The position numbers and the translations under genes are program-made. Positions 1-9,688 of a stretch of 64,000 bases of DNA are shown in pieces (position 1 is the stretch's first letter; each line of letters begins with the position of its first letter). Where the stretch lies: positions 19,242-83,241 of the forward strand of contig CANRZW010000015.1 in NCBI GenBank assembly GCA_947644545.1, given 5' to 3'. The notes under the pieces were generated by a model. That model ran no database searches. It was not told the DNA's origin and saw only the letters and a list, made by a program, of their open reading frames with translations. The DNA is from an uncultured Lachnospiraceae bacterium. GTDB taxonomy: Bacteria > Bacillota > Clostridia > Lachnospirales > Lachnospiraceae.

Positions 1-1
1 G

Positions 2-454
2 GTTGTATTGTCAGGCAGAGATGAGTGTTCCAATCAGTGGAGAAGATTTTTGGAGACTTCCGGTCTATTGCTACGAAAAGATGTTCAGTGGCGGAACAGT
101 TATGTGGCGGTCGTAGATGAGGGTGTAATTAGAATTGATGATAAATCAAATGAGGAACTTAATTTAAATTATGAATTTGTCGTCGGACATTCCAATTATA
201 GTGTAGAATATCTGAATGGCAAATTGAGAGTATGCTGTGATCCATTAAGATACTGTAAAATTAAGATTAAAAGCAGAGGATTTACCGTCTTGTCCGGGAG
301 GGATAGAAGCGAAATCATAGTCGATAATATAGACTATTCTATGAATCGAATCGGTATTAATATGGTAGTAGTCGATAAAGAAACGGGAGAGGTTGTTGAT
401 TCGATCAATATAAATACCTATTCTGATCCGGGATTAAAGATTTGCAGAGTGTAA
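2..454 (+). CDS. C-terminal part of a protein (truncated by window start) with a possible ILEI/FAM3-like domain
   Basis: Frame is open to the window edge; the tail 'GINMVVVDKETGEVVDSININTYSD' resembles the ILEI (interleukin-like EMT inducer) core 'G-N-VV-D--TGEV-D---FDT'. Recognised by eye only. Confidence 0.45.
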   Translation, partial: VVLSGRDECSNQWRRFLETSGLLLRKDVQWRNSYVAVVDEGVIRIDDKSNEELNLNYEFVVGHSNYSVEYLNGKLRVCCDPLRYCKIKIKSRGFTVLSGRDRSEIIVDNIDYSMNRIGINMVVVDKETGEVVDSININTYSDPGLKICRV

Positions 455-871
455 TGTTGGATGAAAGCATAAAGTCTTTCAGCAAAGTATTACTGCTTAG
501 GTATTTGGTGGATAGCCGGTAAAATTTATAGCATAAGCCGCTGGTTCTAATTGTTTTGGATACCCCAATTATTTATGAACAGATGGCTTCATGCTATATT
601 TTATCTTATATAATGAAGATATATGTAACACGGATAGACGTGTTGACTTTGCTTTATTGAACGTGACTAGACAAATCGAAGGGGGTAGTAGTTCTTGGTC
701 GTGTTTTTGTTATAGCATCTATTTATACGTTATTAAGTGTTTCTGGCATGGTGATAAACATGGGGAATCAGTGCGAACACCAAGAATAAAGTTATAAAAA
801 GGAATGAACAATTGACAAATAATCGATACTTTATTATGATAATTTTAGCAGAAATACTATGAAATGTGTAA

Positions 872-1021
872 TTCTTTATATTCAGAGAGAATGGAGCTGC
901 AGGAAGCCAGCGGTCGGAGGTGTTGGGTATTCTGCTGGAGCAGGGACGGACGGAGGATCTGCGTCGTTCGTTGGAAGATACAGAATATCAGCGGGAGTTA
1001 TTCCATGAATTTGGATTATAG
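872..1021 (+). pseudogene. C-terminal remnant of an Rpn/PD-(D/E)XK-type transposase/nuclease
   Basis: Open frame reads ...FRENGAAGSQRSEVLGILLEQGRTEDLRRSLEDTEYQRELFHEFGL*; the tail resembles Rpn-family C-termini. A stop (TAA 869-871) lies just upstream and there is no start. Confidence 0.45.
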
Positions 1022-1052
1022 AAATAGGTATCAAAAGTAGTGAGGGGACAAT

Positions 1053-2255
1053 ATGAAAAAAGCAGTAAAATGGATCGCCGCAGTCTTTATCATCATGGTG
1101 TTAGCGCTTATCGGCTACGTGATCTATGTTTTTGCCGCCTATGACCGTCTTCCGGACAGGATGACATTGGAAGTTTACAAAAGTGACAATACGAATGGGG
1201 ATAATGGAGCGAGGGGTATGACTTCCGGCAGCGATGCGGATCCTGCTGCGGCGACGAAGAATGAGGAGCCTGATGAGGGAAAACTGTACAGCATCATGTC
1301 CTACAATATCGGCTTCGGCGCGTACCTGCCTGAATACAGCTTCTTTATGGACGGGGGCAGATCTTCCTGGGGGAAGGACGCGGACAGTGTGACGGCGGCG
1401 GTCTGTGGTGCAGCGGATGTTATCAGCGATGCCGATCCGGACTTTGCGCTTCTGCAGGAGGTGGACCGGAACGGGACGCGTTCATACTATATTGATGAAC
1501 TGGAACTGTTGAACCAGTTCATGGAAGCATATTATTATACTTATGCGCAGAATTATGATTCGCCTTATCTTTTCTTCCCGCCCTGGGAGCCGCATGGCGC
1601 CAATAAGGCCGGTTTGGTAACGTATTCCAGGGAGGAGATCACAGAGGCGGTCAGAAGGAGTCTTCCCATATCGGAATCCTTCTCCAAATTTGTGGATCTC
1701 GATCGCTGCTATTCCGTCTCACGGATCCCCTTGGCAGAGCTTTCGGGAGAAACGACGATGGGAGAGCAGCAGGAGGCCTTCGCAGCAAATGACATTGCCT
1801 CAAGTGCGGAGGGCAGAATGCTCTGCCTCTACAACATGCATATGTCCGCCTACGGCAGCAGCGACGAGATCCGCGCAGGACAGCTGGCCATGCTTTATGA
1901 GGATATGACGGCGGACTACAGGGCGGGCAATTACGTGATTTGCGGTGGAGACTTTAATCATAACCTGAAAACAGAAACTGCAAAGAATGCACCGGAGTGG
2001 GCTTATCCGTTTCCAAGGGAGAGTCTGCCGGATGGATTCCGGATGGCCATAGACGATGGCTGGGATGCAGAAGATACGGTTCACAATACCTGTCGCAGCG
2101 CCAATGAGCCTTATGACGAGGAGACTACTTATACAGTGACGCTGGACGGGTTCATCGTCTCGGATAATGTGGTCGTGAGATCGTACAGGCATGTGGATAC
2201 CGGTTATGCTTATTCGGATCATGATCCGGTGCTCATGGAATTTGCCTTAAAGTAG
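1053..2255 (+). CDS. Endonuclease/exonuclease/phosphatase family protein with N-terminal TM segment
   Basis: Motifs 'MSYNIGFG', 'LLQEVD', 'GGDFNHN', 'SDHDPVLMEF' typical of the EEP fold. Confidence 0.88.
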   Translation: MKKAVKWIAAVFIIMVLALIGYVIYVFAAYDRLPDRMTLEVYKSDNTNGDNGARGMTSGSDADPAAATKNEEPDEGKLYSIMSYNIGFGAYLPEYSFFMDGGRSSWGKDADSVTAAVCGAADVISDADPDFALLQEVDRNGTRSYYIDELELLNQFMEAYYYTYAQNYDSPYLFFPPWEPHGANKAGLVTYSREEITEAVRRSLPISESFSKFVDLDRCYSVSRIPLAELSGETTMGEQQEAFAANDIASSAEGRMLCLYNMHMSAYGSSDEIRAGQLAMLYEDMTADYRAGNYVICGGDFNHNLKTETAKNAPEWAYPFPRESLPDGFRMAIDDGWDAEDTVHNTCRSANEPYDEETTYTVTLDGFIVSDNVVVRSYRHVDTGYAYSDHDPVLMEFALK

Positions 2256-2287
2256 TAATAAAGCGGTAATAAAGTGGTAAAAGATAA

Positions 2288-2331
2288 GACGGCAGTTCGC
2301 AACAGGTATGCGGGATCTGCCGTCTCTTTTT
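2288..2331 (+). terminator. Rho-independent terminator of the EEP gene
   Basis: GACGGCAG...CTGCCGTC stem followed by TCTTTTTAT. Confidence 0.8.
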
Positions 2332-2429
2332 ATCATATAGAATTAGGATGCCAAAAGGTGTTCCTTTAAATGTTGCATGTGCATTGTGTACTTTCAGAGT
2401 GCAAAAGGCACCATTTTTACGCTGTTTTG

Positions 2430-3389
2430 TTACCTCGCGCCCTTATCATAGATCTCGCCCAGAGCCTTTGGCGAATGATTCTTCTTACTGAAAAAGATCA
2501 ACATCAGCAGTGTGAGTACGTAAGGCAGCACCATTACCAGGTCCTGATAGCTGCTGGGCATTTCCAGTACTTTTACCAGCTCATAGCCGCCGGAGCGGGC
2601 GAAGCCAAACAACAGGCAGGCGCCCAGTGTGGGCATGATCTTCCAGTTGCCGAAGATCAGCGCGGCGATGGCCAGATAGCCGTAGCCGGAATAAATATTG
2701 GAAGAAAAGTTAGCGGAGATCGAATAGGCAAAACAGATGCCGCCAAGACCGGACAGCGCGCCGGAAGCCATAACGGCGATCAGGCGTACGCGGCTTACTT
2801 CGATACCGGCCGCATCCACCGCATGTGGATTGTCGCCGCAGGCGCGCAGATGCAGGCCGAATCTGGTCTTGTACAGGATGTACCAGGCGATGACGGCGAT
2901 CAGCGCAATGACGATCTCGAAGGGGTAGAGGTTTGTAAATACCGCACCCAGCACGGGAATCCTGGAAAGTCCGGGCACCGTGATACGGGCCGATACGCCC
3001 AGCACGAACTTATTGGAAGCGGCGCCGAAGATGCTGGCGTTGATCTGTTTGGTCAGAAATTCGGTCAGCGCCATAGCCAGGATATTGATGACAACGCCGC
3101 TGATCACCTGGTTGGCTTTGAATTTGATACAGAGCATGGCATGCAGCAGAGAAAAAAGCATACCGCCCAGGAAGGCAAAGAGCATCGCCAGATAGAAGGG
3201 AACCGGCGAGTTGCCTGCAAAATATTGTGCGATACAGACCGCAAACAATGCGCCGCAGAAGGCGCCGAAACCCTGCAGTCCTTCGATTGCCAGATTGGTG
3301 ATGCCGCTCCGCTCACAATAGATACCGCCGATCGCCATGATGAACAGCGGAAGTGCGAAGGATAGGCCGTCTATGATAATCGTGTTCAT
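2430..3389 (-). CDS. ABC transporter permease (BMP/nucleoside uptake, NupQ-like)
   Basis: 319 aa polytopic; third gene of a BMP-ATPase-permease-permease cluster. Confidence 0.85.
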   Translation of the reverse strand: MNTIIIDGLSFALPLFIMAIGGIYCERSGITNLAIEGLQGFGAFCGALFAVCIAQYFAGNSPVPFYLAMLFAFLGGMLFSLLHAMLCIKFKANQVISGVVINILAMALTEFLTKQINASIFGAASNKFVLGVSARITVPGLSRIPVLGAVFTNLYPFEIVIALIAVIAWYILYKTRFGLHLRACGDNPHAVDAAGIEVSRVRLIAVMASGALSGLGGICFAYSISANFSSNIYSGYGYLAIAALIFGNWKIMPTLGACLLFGFARSGGYELVKVLEMPSSYQDLVMVLPYVLTLLMLIFFSKKNHSPKALGEIYDKGAR

Positions 3390-3444
3390 TGATAATCCTC
3401 CATTTCAAAGTACTTTATGGAATCCGTCCGTTTCGGATCTGTGA

Positions 3445-4584
3445 TCAGTTGTTCCGGTCATCTTTCCAGCGGTTCACTTTATATCTAACATAAGCGCCGC
3501 AGGCGGAGAACAGCAGGATGATTCCGGTTATGGCGGAGGCGATCTCTGCCTGGACGCCGGAAGTGGAACTCATATAGGTGCTGCCCTTCGAGATCACCGT
3601 GATCAGGAAGGAAGAGAAGATGATGCCGATCGGGGAGCTGTTGCCAAGCAGGGCCACGGCGATAGCGTCATAGCCGGTGCTGACCAGTACCTTGGGCTGT
3701 ATGGAAGCAAAATAACCGAGGTAATAGGTAACGCCTGCCAATCCGGCAAAACCGCCGGAAAGCATCATGGCCAGTACACGGGTACGCCCCACCTGGATAC
3801 CGGCGTATTCCGCGGCACGGATGCTGCTGCCCACTGCCTTGATCTCAAATCCGAGCGTCGTCCTATTCATGACAAAAGCGGTAACGGCAATGCCGATAAC
3901 AGCCACCAGAATGCCTAACGGGATATCCATCTTATAGTCGCCGATCACTACATCCACCAGGGTCAGCCGGCCGGCCTGTCCTACATTTTTGGACTGTCGG
4001 CTGACCGGGTCCACATAGAAGGTGTTGATGAGGAAGCTGACCACGTTTTGGAAGATATAGTTGAACATGATCGTGGATACAACCTCGTTGATGTTAAAAC
4101 GGTGCTTTAAGTAACCAACCGACGCGCCGGCCAGCGCGCCGATGACAAAACCGATCAGGATGACCAGGGGTTTGGCAATCACGGCCGGCAGGTCAGAGTA
4201 ACCGATGAGAATGGTGGCCGTGAAACCGGCGGCCAGCATCTGTCCCGAGACACCGATATTGAAGAGGCCTGCCTTCAGGGCGATCAGGACCGCCAGAGCC
4301 GCAAACAGCATCGGGGTCAGGGCATTTAGGAAACTGGTAAAGTCCGTGATCATGCCTTTGTGTCCGGCATAGGAGGCTTTGGGCGCCAGGCCGGAACCCT
4401 GCAGGAGGTTATAGTAGGCCTGCAGCGGATTTTTGCCCAGAAGGGCGATCACCAGGATACCGAAGAGCAGGCTGAGCAGGATCGTAAAGACAGGGATCAT
4501 ATAGTGCTGCCTTTTCTCATGCCCGATGGTCTGTAAGACTAATTTATGTAGGAAGTTATTCTTATTTTTCATCGTATCTGTCAT
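3445..4584 (-). CDS. ABC transporter permease (NupP-like)
   Basis: 379 aa polytopic BPD_transp_2-type; adjacent to the NupO-like ATPase. Confidence 0.85.
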   Translation of the reverse strand: MTDTMKNKNNFLHKLVLQTIGHEKRQHYMIPVFTILLSLLFGILVIALLGKNPLQAYYNLLQGSGLAPKASYAGHKGMITDFTSFLNALTPMLFAALAVLIALKAGLFNIGVSGQMLAAGFTATILIGYSDLPAVIAKPLVILIGFVIGALAGASVGYLKHRFNINEVVSTIMFNYIFQNVVSFLINTFYVDPVSRQSKNVGQAGRLTLVDVVIGDYKMDIPLGILVAVIGIAVTAFVMNRTTLGFEIKAVGSSIRAAEYAGIQVGRTRVLAMMLSGGFAGLAGVTYYLGYFASIQPKVLVSTGYDAIAVALLGNSSPIGIIFSSFLITVISKGSTYMSSTSGVQAEIASAITGIILLFSACGAYVRYKVNRWKDDRNN

Positions 4585-4648
4585 ACCTTTCCATATCTGT
4601 CTGCATTCCCGTATTTACCGGGTAGTTGTGCAACCAGGGATCGGGGGA

Positions 4649-6187
4649 TCATTTGTGCTTTCCGCCGACGCCCATCATAAACTCTCCGACTTCAGTCGGT
4701 GTGAGGGTTCTGGCGTCCGCGATCTTCTGGATCACGCCGTTGTAGATGACGCCGATGGTGTCCGCCAGATTCATGACCTCGTCCAGCTCCAGAGAGATCA
4801 GGAGGATGGCCTTGCCCTTGTTCCGCTCATCCACGATCTGTTTGTGGATGTTCTCGATGGCGCCGATATCCAGGCCGCGGGTGGGCTGGACGAAGATGGT
4901 GAGAGAGGAATCCAGCTCGATCTCCCGGGCAATAATGGCCTTCTGCTGGTTGCCGCCGCTCATGGAACGAACGATAGTGTCATTGCCCTGGCTGCTCCTG
5001 ATATCATATTTGTCGATCAAGGTTTCGCCGTACTTCGTGAATTGCTCCGAATGCACCACGCCTTTTTTGGAAAAAGGCTCGTTGAAATAACTCTTCAGGG
5101 CCAGATTGTCAGACAGGGTGAAATCCATCACCAATCCTACGTTATGGCGGTCCTCCGGGATATAGGAGATACCGGCCAGATTCCGCCTGCGAATGGAATA
5201 GGAAGTAATGTCTGCGCCGTTTAAGGTCACTTTACCGCCGGAGGGCTTTATCAGTCCGGCGATGGCGTCGGCCAGTTCGATCTGCCCGTTGCCGGAGACG
5301 CCGGCAACCACGAAGATCTCTCCCTCTCTGACGGAGAAGGATACATCCTTTACGACCTCATACTTGTCCTCGTTCTTTACGGTCAGATGTTCTACGCGCA
5401 GGACTTCTTTGCCGAACCTGGGTTCCGGCTTGTCCACGGTGAAGCTGACCTCACGGCCTACCATCAGATTGGCCATGGTCTTCGTGTCTGTCTTTGCCAC
5501 ATCCAATACATCGATCAGCCTGCCGCGGCAGAGAATGGCGCAGCGATCCGCGATTTTCTTGATCTCCTCAAGCTTATGGGTGATCAGAATGATGGTCTTG
5601 CCGTCGTCCCGCAGACTGCGGATGATCTCCAGCAGGAATTCGATCTCCTGGGGAGTCAGCACAGCGGTAGGCTCGTCGAAGATGAGGATCTCCGCTTCCC
5701 GGTAGAGCATCTTAAGGATCTCTACGCGCTGCTGCATGGAGACATTGATCTGTTCGATCACTTTCGTGGGATCCACCTCCAGGCCGAACTTGCGGGAGAG
5801 CTCCAGAATATCCCTGTTTGCCTGTTTCAGGTTCACGGAAGGGAAAAGTCCCAGAGTCTTCTTTACGGGTTCCATTCCCATAATGATATTCTCGGCGATT
5901 GTGTAGTTGCTGACCAGTTTAAAATGTTGGTGTACCATACCGATATTCAGTTTTGTCGCGTGGTTGGGAGACTGAATCTTCACTTTTTCGCCGCGGATGA
6001 TGATTTCGCCTTCGTCCGGCTCATACATACCGAAAAGCATACTCATCAAAGTGGACTTGCCGGCGCCGTTTTCGCCCAGAAGGGCGTAGATCTCCCCCTT
6101 TTTGATCTGGATGGACACGTCGTCGTTGGCAATGATCCCGGGAAAACGCTTCGTGATATGATTCATCTCAATAATATAATCTGACAT
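4649..6187 (-). CDS. ABC transporter ATP-binding protein with two nucleotide-binding domains (NupO-like)
   Basis: Likely start MSDYIIEM; Walker A GENGAGKST, second domain with GVSGNGQ and signature MSGGNQQK, typical of sugar/nucleoside ABC ATPases. Confidence 0.9.
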   Translation of the reverse strand: MSDYIIEMNHITKRFPGIIANDDVSIQIKKGEIYALLGENGAGKSTLMSMLFGMYEPDEGEIIIRGEKVKIQSPNHATKLNIGMVHQHFKLVSNYTIAENIIMGMEPVKKTLGLFPSVNLKQANRDILELSRKFGLEVDPTKVIEQINVSMQQRVEILKMLYREAEILIFDEPTAVLTPQEIEFLLEIIRSLRDDGKTIILITHKLEEIKKIADRCAILCRGRLIDVLDVAKTDTKTMANLMVGREVSFTVDKPEPRFGKEVLRVEHLTVKNEDKYEVVKDVSFSVREGEIFVVAGVSGNGQIELADAIAGLIKPSGGKVTLNGADITSYSIRRRNLAGISYIPEDRHNVGLVMDFTLSDNLALKSYFNEPFSKKGVVHSEQFTKYGETLIDKYDIRSSQGNDTIVRSMSGGNQQKAIIAREIELDSSLTIFVQPTRGLDIGAIENIHKQIVDERNKGKAILLISLELDEVMNLADTIGVIYNGVIQKIADARTLTPTEVGEFMMGVGGKHK

Positions 6188-6255
6188 GCGCTGCCCTCGC
6201 TTTAGATTGATAAAAATAGAAATCACTATACTTATAGAATACGGCAAAATAAAAA

Positions 6256-6290
6256 AGGCCGCAAGAGAAAACCTCTTGCAGCCTTAATAT
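6256..6290 (-). terminator. Intra-operon terminator/attenuator between the BMP lipoprotein and ATPase genes
   Basis: Minus strand AAGGCTGCAAGAGG-TTTT-CTCTTGCGGCCTT followed by TTTTATTTT. Confidence 0.75.
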
Positions 6291-6337
6291 TTTTGTGGAA
6301 TTCCTGCGATTTAGCTGCGTGGCAGTTAAATCATCGT

Positions 6338-7594
6338 CTACCAGGTAAAGTCTTCCGGAGTTACACCGTTAAAGTTTGCTGCCGGAACGATCGTACCGCC
6401 CTTAACCTGCTCGTAAGCAGCGTCGATCTTGGAGATGGTCTCAGCGGACAGCTGGCATCTGCCGTCTTCCTTCACATAGCCTGTGGAATCCGTGTCAGCC
6501 TGCAGCACTACGTTAGCGCCCTTGAAGCTGCCGTCTACGATGGAATTTAAGGAACGCTCTACGTTCAGGTGCATTACCTTCAGTGCGGATGTCAGCACTA
6601 CGTTGGCGTCGCCGTTAGCACCGTCATCGTACTGGTCTACGTCGCAGCCGATGAACTTAACGCCTTCAGCTTCTTTCACTGCTGTCAGGACACCGTTGCC
6701 GGATGCGCCTGCTGCAACGAATACAACGTCTACACCTTCAGCGATCAGTGCATTGCCGACTACCTTGCCGGTTGCCTCGTCAGCGAAGGAACCGATATAG
6801 TTACCGCCTACGTCTGCGCCGGTCACGTCCGTACCTGCATAAGAAGCAAGCTCTACGATCTCCACATTAAGACCTTCGGTCTCGTTGGCATATTTAACGC
6901 CGCACTCGAAACCGTACTGGTAGTTAACGTTGGAAGGATAAGCGATACCGTTGACAACAGCCACCTTGCCGGATGCTGTCTCAAGAGCGGCTGCCATACC
7001 TGCGAAGAAGCCGGACTCCTGCTCGGCAAACTGCATCGCATAGATATTGTCTACTGTCACTTCGTTGCCCTCAGCATCGGACGGGAAGGAGTCTACCAGA
7101 ATAAAGTCAACATCCGGGTTCTCCTCGGCGATTGTAGCGATACCGGCGAACTGGAAACCGCAACAAACGATTACGTCGTAATCCGCCACGATATCAGCCA
7201 CTGCCTGTACGGCTGCCGTAACGTCACCGGTGGTCTCCTGTACCGGTGTAACGGTGCAGTCGGGATGACTCTCGATAAAGGTCAGGATACCGTTGTAGTT
7301 ATCTTCGTTGAAAGAACCGTCGTCTACGCCGGAAGGACTGCTGACGATGGCGATCTTAAGCGCTGCCGCGTCAGTGCTTTCTTCTGTTCCGGCTGTTTCT
7401 TCTGCCGCGTCAGTCTCGGTCTCGGCTGCGTCAGTCTCTGCTTCCGCTTCCGGTGCGGCAGCTTCCTCTGGTGTCTCGGTTGTCTCTTCTGTTGCCGTAT
7501 CCTCTGCAGCGGGCTGTGTGTTATCACTGCCGCAGCCGAATAAGGAAAGAACCATAACAGAAGAAAGGATCATTGCTAAAACTTTCTTTTTCAT
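6338..7594 (-). CDS. BMP family ABC transporter substrate-binding lipoprotein
   Basis: Signal 'MKKKVLAMILSSVMVLSLFGCGSDN' lipobox, acidic linker, BMP motifs 'DGSFNEDNYNG', 'GCDVDQYDDG'. Confidence 0.9.
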   Translation of the reverse strand: MKKKVLAMILSSVMVLSLFGCGSDNTQPAAEDTATEETTETPEEAAAPEAEAETDAAETETDAAEETAGTEESTDAAALKIAIVSSPSGVDDGSFNEDNYNGILTFIESHPDCTVTPVQETTGDVTAAVQAVADIVADYDVIVCCGFQFAGIATIAEENPDVDFILVDSFPSDAEGNEVTVDNIYAMQFAEQESGFFAGMAAALETASGKVAVVNGIAYPSNVNYQYGFECGVKYANETEGLNVEIVELASYAGTDVTGADVGGNYIGSFADEATGKVVGNALIAEGVDVVFVAAGASGNGVLTAVKEAEGVKFIGCDVDQYDDGANGDANVVLTSALKVMHLNVERSLNSIVDGSFKGANVVLQADTDSTGYVKEDGRCQLSAETISKIDAAYEQVKGGTIVPAANFNGVTPEDFTW

Positions 7595-7832
7595 AAATAA
7601 TTCTCCTCTCTGTGGTAAAAAATCGTCCTTACGCATGTGACAGATACATGCAGGACATTTGTCTACATCCGTTAATATAGCACTACAAGGGCAGAAAAGC
7701 AATTCCCTTTTTCCTAAAATTCCTGTGAAGTACTATGAAAGTCTTCGACTTTCAAAGCATGGATGGCCATGCGGCCCGCTAGGCGGCAGGCTGAGCATGA
7801 TGGGAGTTTACTGTGAAAATTCTGTGAAGTCT

Positions 7833-7861
7833 TTGACAATATTTTTTATTTGTTGAATAAT
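7833..7861 (+). promoter_or_regulatory. Putative sigma-A promoter for the ABC exporter
   Basis: TTGACA-17 nt-AATAAT. Confidence 0.6.
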
Positions 7862-7936
7862 AGTTTAGGATAAACATTTTACATGGAAAGACATGGAAAG
7901 GAATAAGACAAAAAGAAAGGAGCTTAGTACGATATT

Positions 7937-9688
7937 ATGATCAAAACACTTGCGGCGCAGATCAAAGAATTTAAGAAAGCATCTGCCCTGACGCCGGTCT
8001 TTATGGTCCTGGAGGTAGTCTTCGAGATGCTGATTCCGCTGATGATGGCCTCCATCATAGATGACGGTGTGGAGGCAGGAAACATGCGCCATATCTATTA
8101 TGTAGGCGCCTTTATGGTAGGAGCGGCGCTGTGCGGGCTGCTGTGCGGTATCATGGGCGGTAAGTTCGGGGCCAGGGCCTCCACGGGATTTGCCCGCAAT
8201 CTGCGGCAGGCGATGTTTGAAAACATTCAGACATTCTCCTTTTCCAATCTGGATAAATTCAGTACGGCCGGGCTGGTGACCAGGCTGACTACGGACGTGA
8301 CGAATATTCAGATGGCATATCAGATGTTATTGCGCATCTGCTTCCGGGCGCCCATCAGCATGATCTGTGCCATGTCCATGGCTTATATGATCAATGCCAG
8401 ACTGGCCACGGTCTATCTGATAGCGCTTGTCCTGTTGGCCTTCGTTCTTTTTTTCATTATAAAAAGAGCGATGAAATATTTCCAGATGGCGTTTCCGAAG
8501 TACGACGAGCTGAATGCCTCCGTGCAGGAGAACGTCAGCGCCATTCGCGTGGTGAAGGCTTATGTGAGGGAGGACTATGAGACCTCCAAATTAAAAAAGG
8601 CCAGTCAGGCCATCTACGACATCTTTCTCAAGGCGGAGAAAAATGTCGTTCTGAACATGCCGGTGATGCAGTTTACGGTCTACACCTGTATCCTGTTGAT
8701 CAGCTGGATGGGGGCGAAGATGATTGTACAGAGCGAGCTGACGACCGGTGAGCTGATGAGTCTGATGGCCTACTGTATGAACATCCTGATGAGCCTGATG
8801 ATGGTAGCCATGATCTTTGTCATGATGAGTATGAGTATCGCCAGCGCCAGACGTATCAGTGAAGTATTGAATGAAAAGAGCGACCTGGCGAATCCCGCCG
8901 ATCCGATCTATGAAGTGCCCTCCGGAGACATCGAGTTCCGGGATGTGAACTTCTCTTATTATCATGATGAGAACAATACGGTCCTGCATGATATCAGTCT
9001 GAAGATCAGGGCCGGTGAGACGGTAGGAATCCTGGGCGGTACGGGAAGCTCTAAGACCAGTCTGGTCAATCTGATCAGCCGGCTGTATGATGTGACGACG
9101 GGGGCTGTTTATGTAGGAGGCCATGACGTGCGGGAGTATGACATGGACAGCCTGCGCAATCAGGTGTCCGTGGTGCTGCAGAAGAACGTGCTGTTCTCGG
9201 GAACGATCCTGGAGAACCTGCGCTGGGGCAATCCCGATGCCAGTGAGGAGGAATGCCGGCGGGTGTGCCGGCTGGCCTGTGCGGATGAGTTCGTGGAGAA
9301 GATGCCGAAGGGATACCATACGTACATAGAACAGGGCGGTTCCAACGTGTCCGGCGGACAGAAACAGCGGTTGTGTATCGCCAGGGCGCTGCTCAAGAAA
9401 CCGAAGGTACTGATCTTGGACGACAGTACCAGCGCCGTGGATACGGCTACGGATGCGAAGATACGCAGGGCTTTCGCGGAGGAGATTCCGGAAACTACGA
9501 AGCTGATCATTGCACAGCGGGTATCCAGCGTCGAACATGCGGATCACATCATTGTCATGGAGGAAGGCCGTATCGACGGCTATGGCACACACGAAGAGCT
9601 GCTGCGGGATAATGAGATCTACCGCGAAGTATATGAGTCCCAGACCGGCGGCAGCGGTGATTTTGATGAAAAGGAGGGGGATGCGTAA
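7937..9688 (+). CDS. ABC exporter half-transporter, subunit A (degenerate nucleotide site)
   Basis: ABC_membrane plus NBD; Walker A-like GGTGSSKT, VSGGQKQR, Walker B 'LILDDSTSAVD'. Confidence 0.92.
   Translation: MIKTLAAQIKEFKKASALTPVFMVLEVVFEMLIPLMMASIIDDGVEAGNMRHIYYVGAFMVGAALCGLLCGIMGGKFGARASTGFARNLRQAMFENIQTFSFSNLDKFSTAGLVTRLTTDVTNIQMAYQMLLRICFRAPISMICAMSMAYMINARLATVYLIALVLLAFVLFFIIKRAMKYFQMAFPKYDELNASVQENVSAIRVVKAYVREDYETSKLKKASQAIYDIFLKAEKNVVLNMPVMQFTVYTCILLISWMGAKMIVQSELTTGELMSLMAYCMNILMSLMMVAMIFVMMSMSIASARRISEVLNEKSDLANPADPIYEVPSGDIEFRDVNFSYYHDENNTVLHDISLKIRAGETVGILGGTGSSKTSLVNLISRLYDVTTGAVYVGGHDVREYDMDSLRNQVSVVLQKNVLFSGTILENLRWGNPDASEEECRRVCRLACADEFVEKMPKGYHTYIEQGGSNVSGGQKQRLCIARALLKKPKVLILDDSTSAVDTATDAKIRRAFAEEIPETTKLIIAQRVSSVEHADHIIVMEEGRIDGYGTHEELLRDNEIYREVYESQTGGSGDFDEKEGDA

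Noticed and set aside
690-795. Membrane-protein (EamA-like) fragment 'GRVFVIASIYTLLSVSGMVINMG'
   Set aside because: Too short and without flanking homology visible by eye.
591-797. 68-aa plus-strand ORF
   Set aside because: No RBS, atypical composition and no domain; likely non-coding or a decayed remnant.
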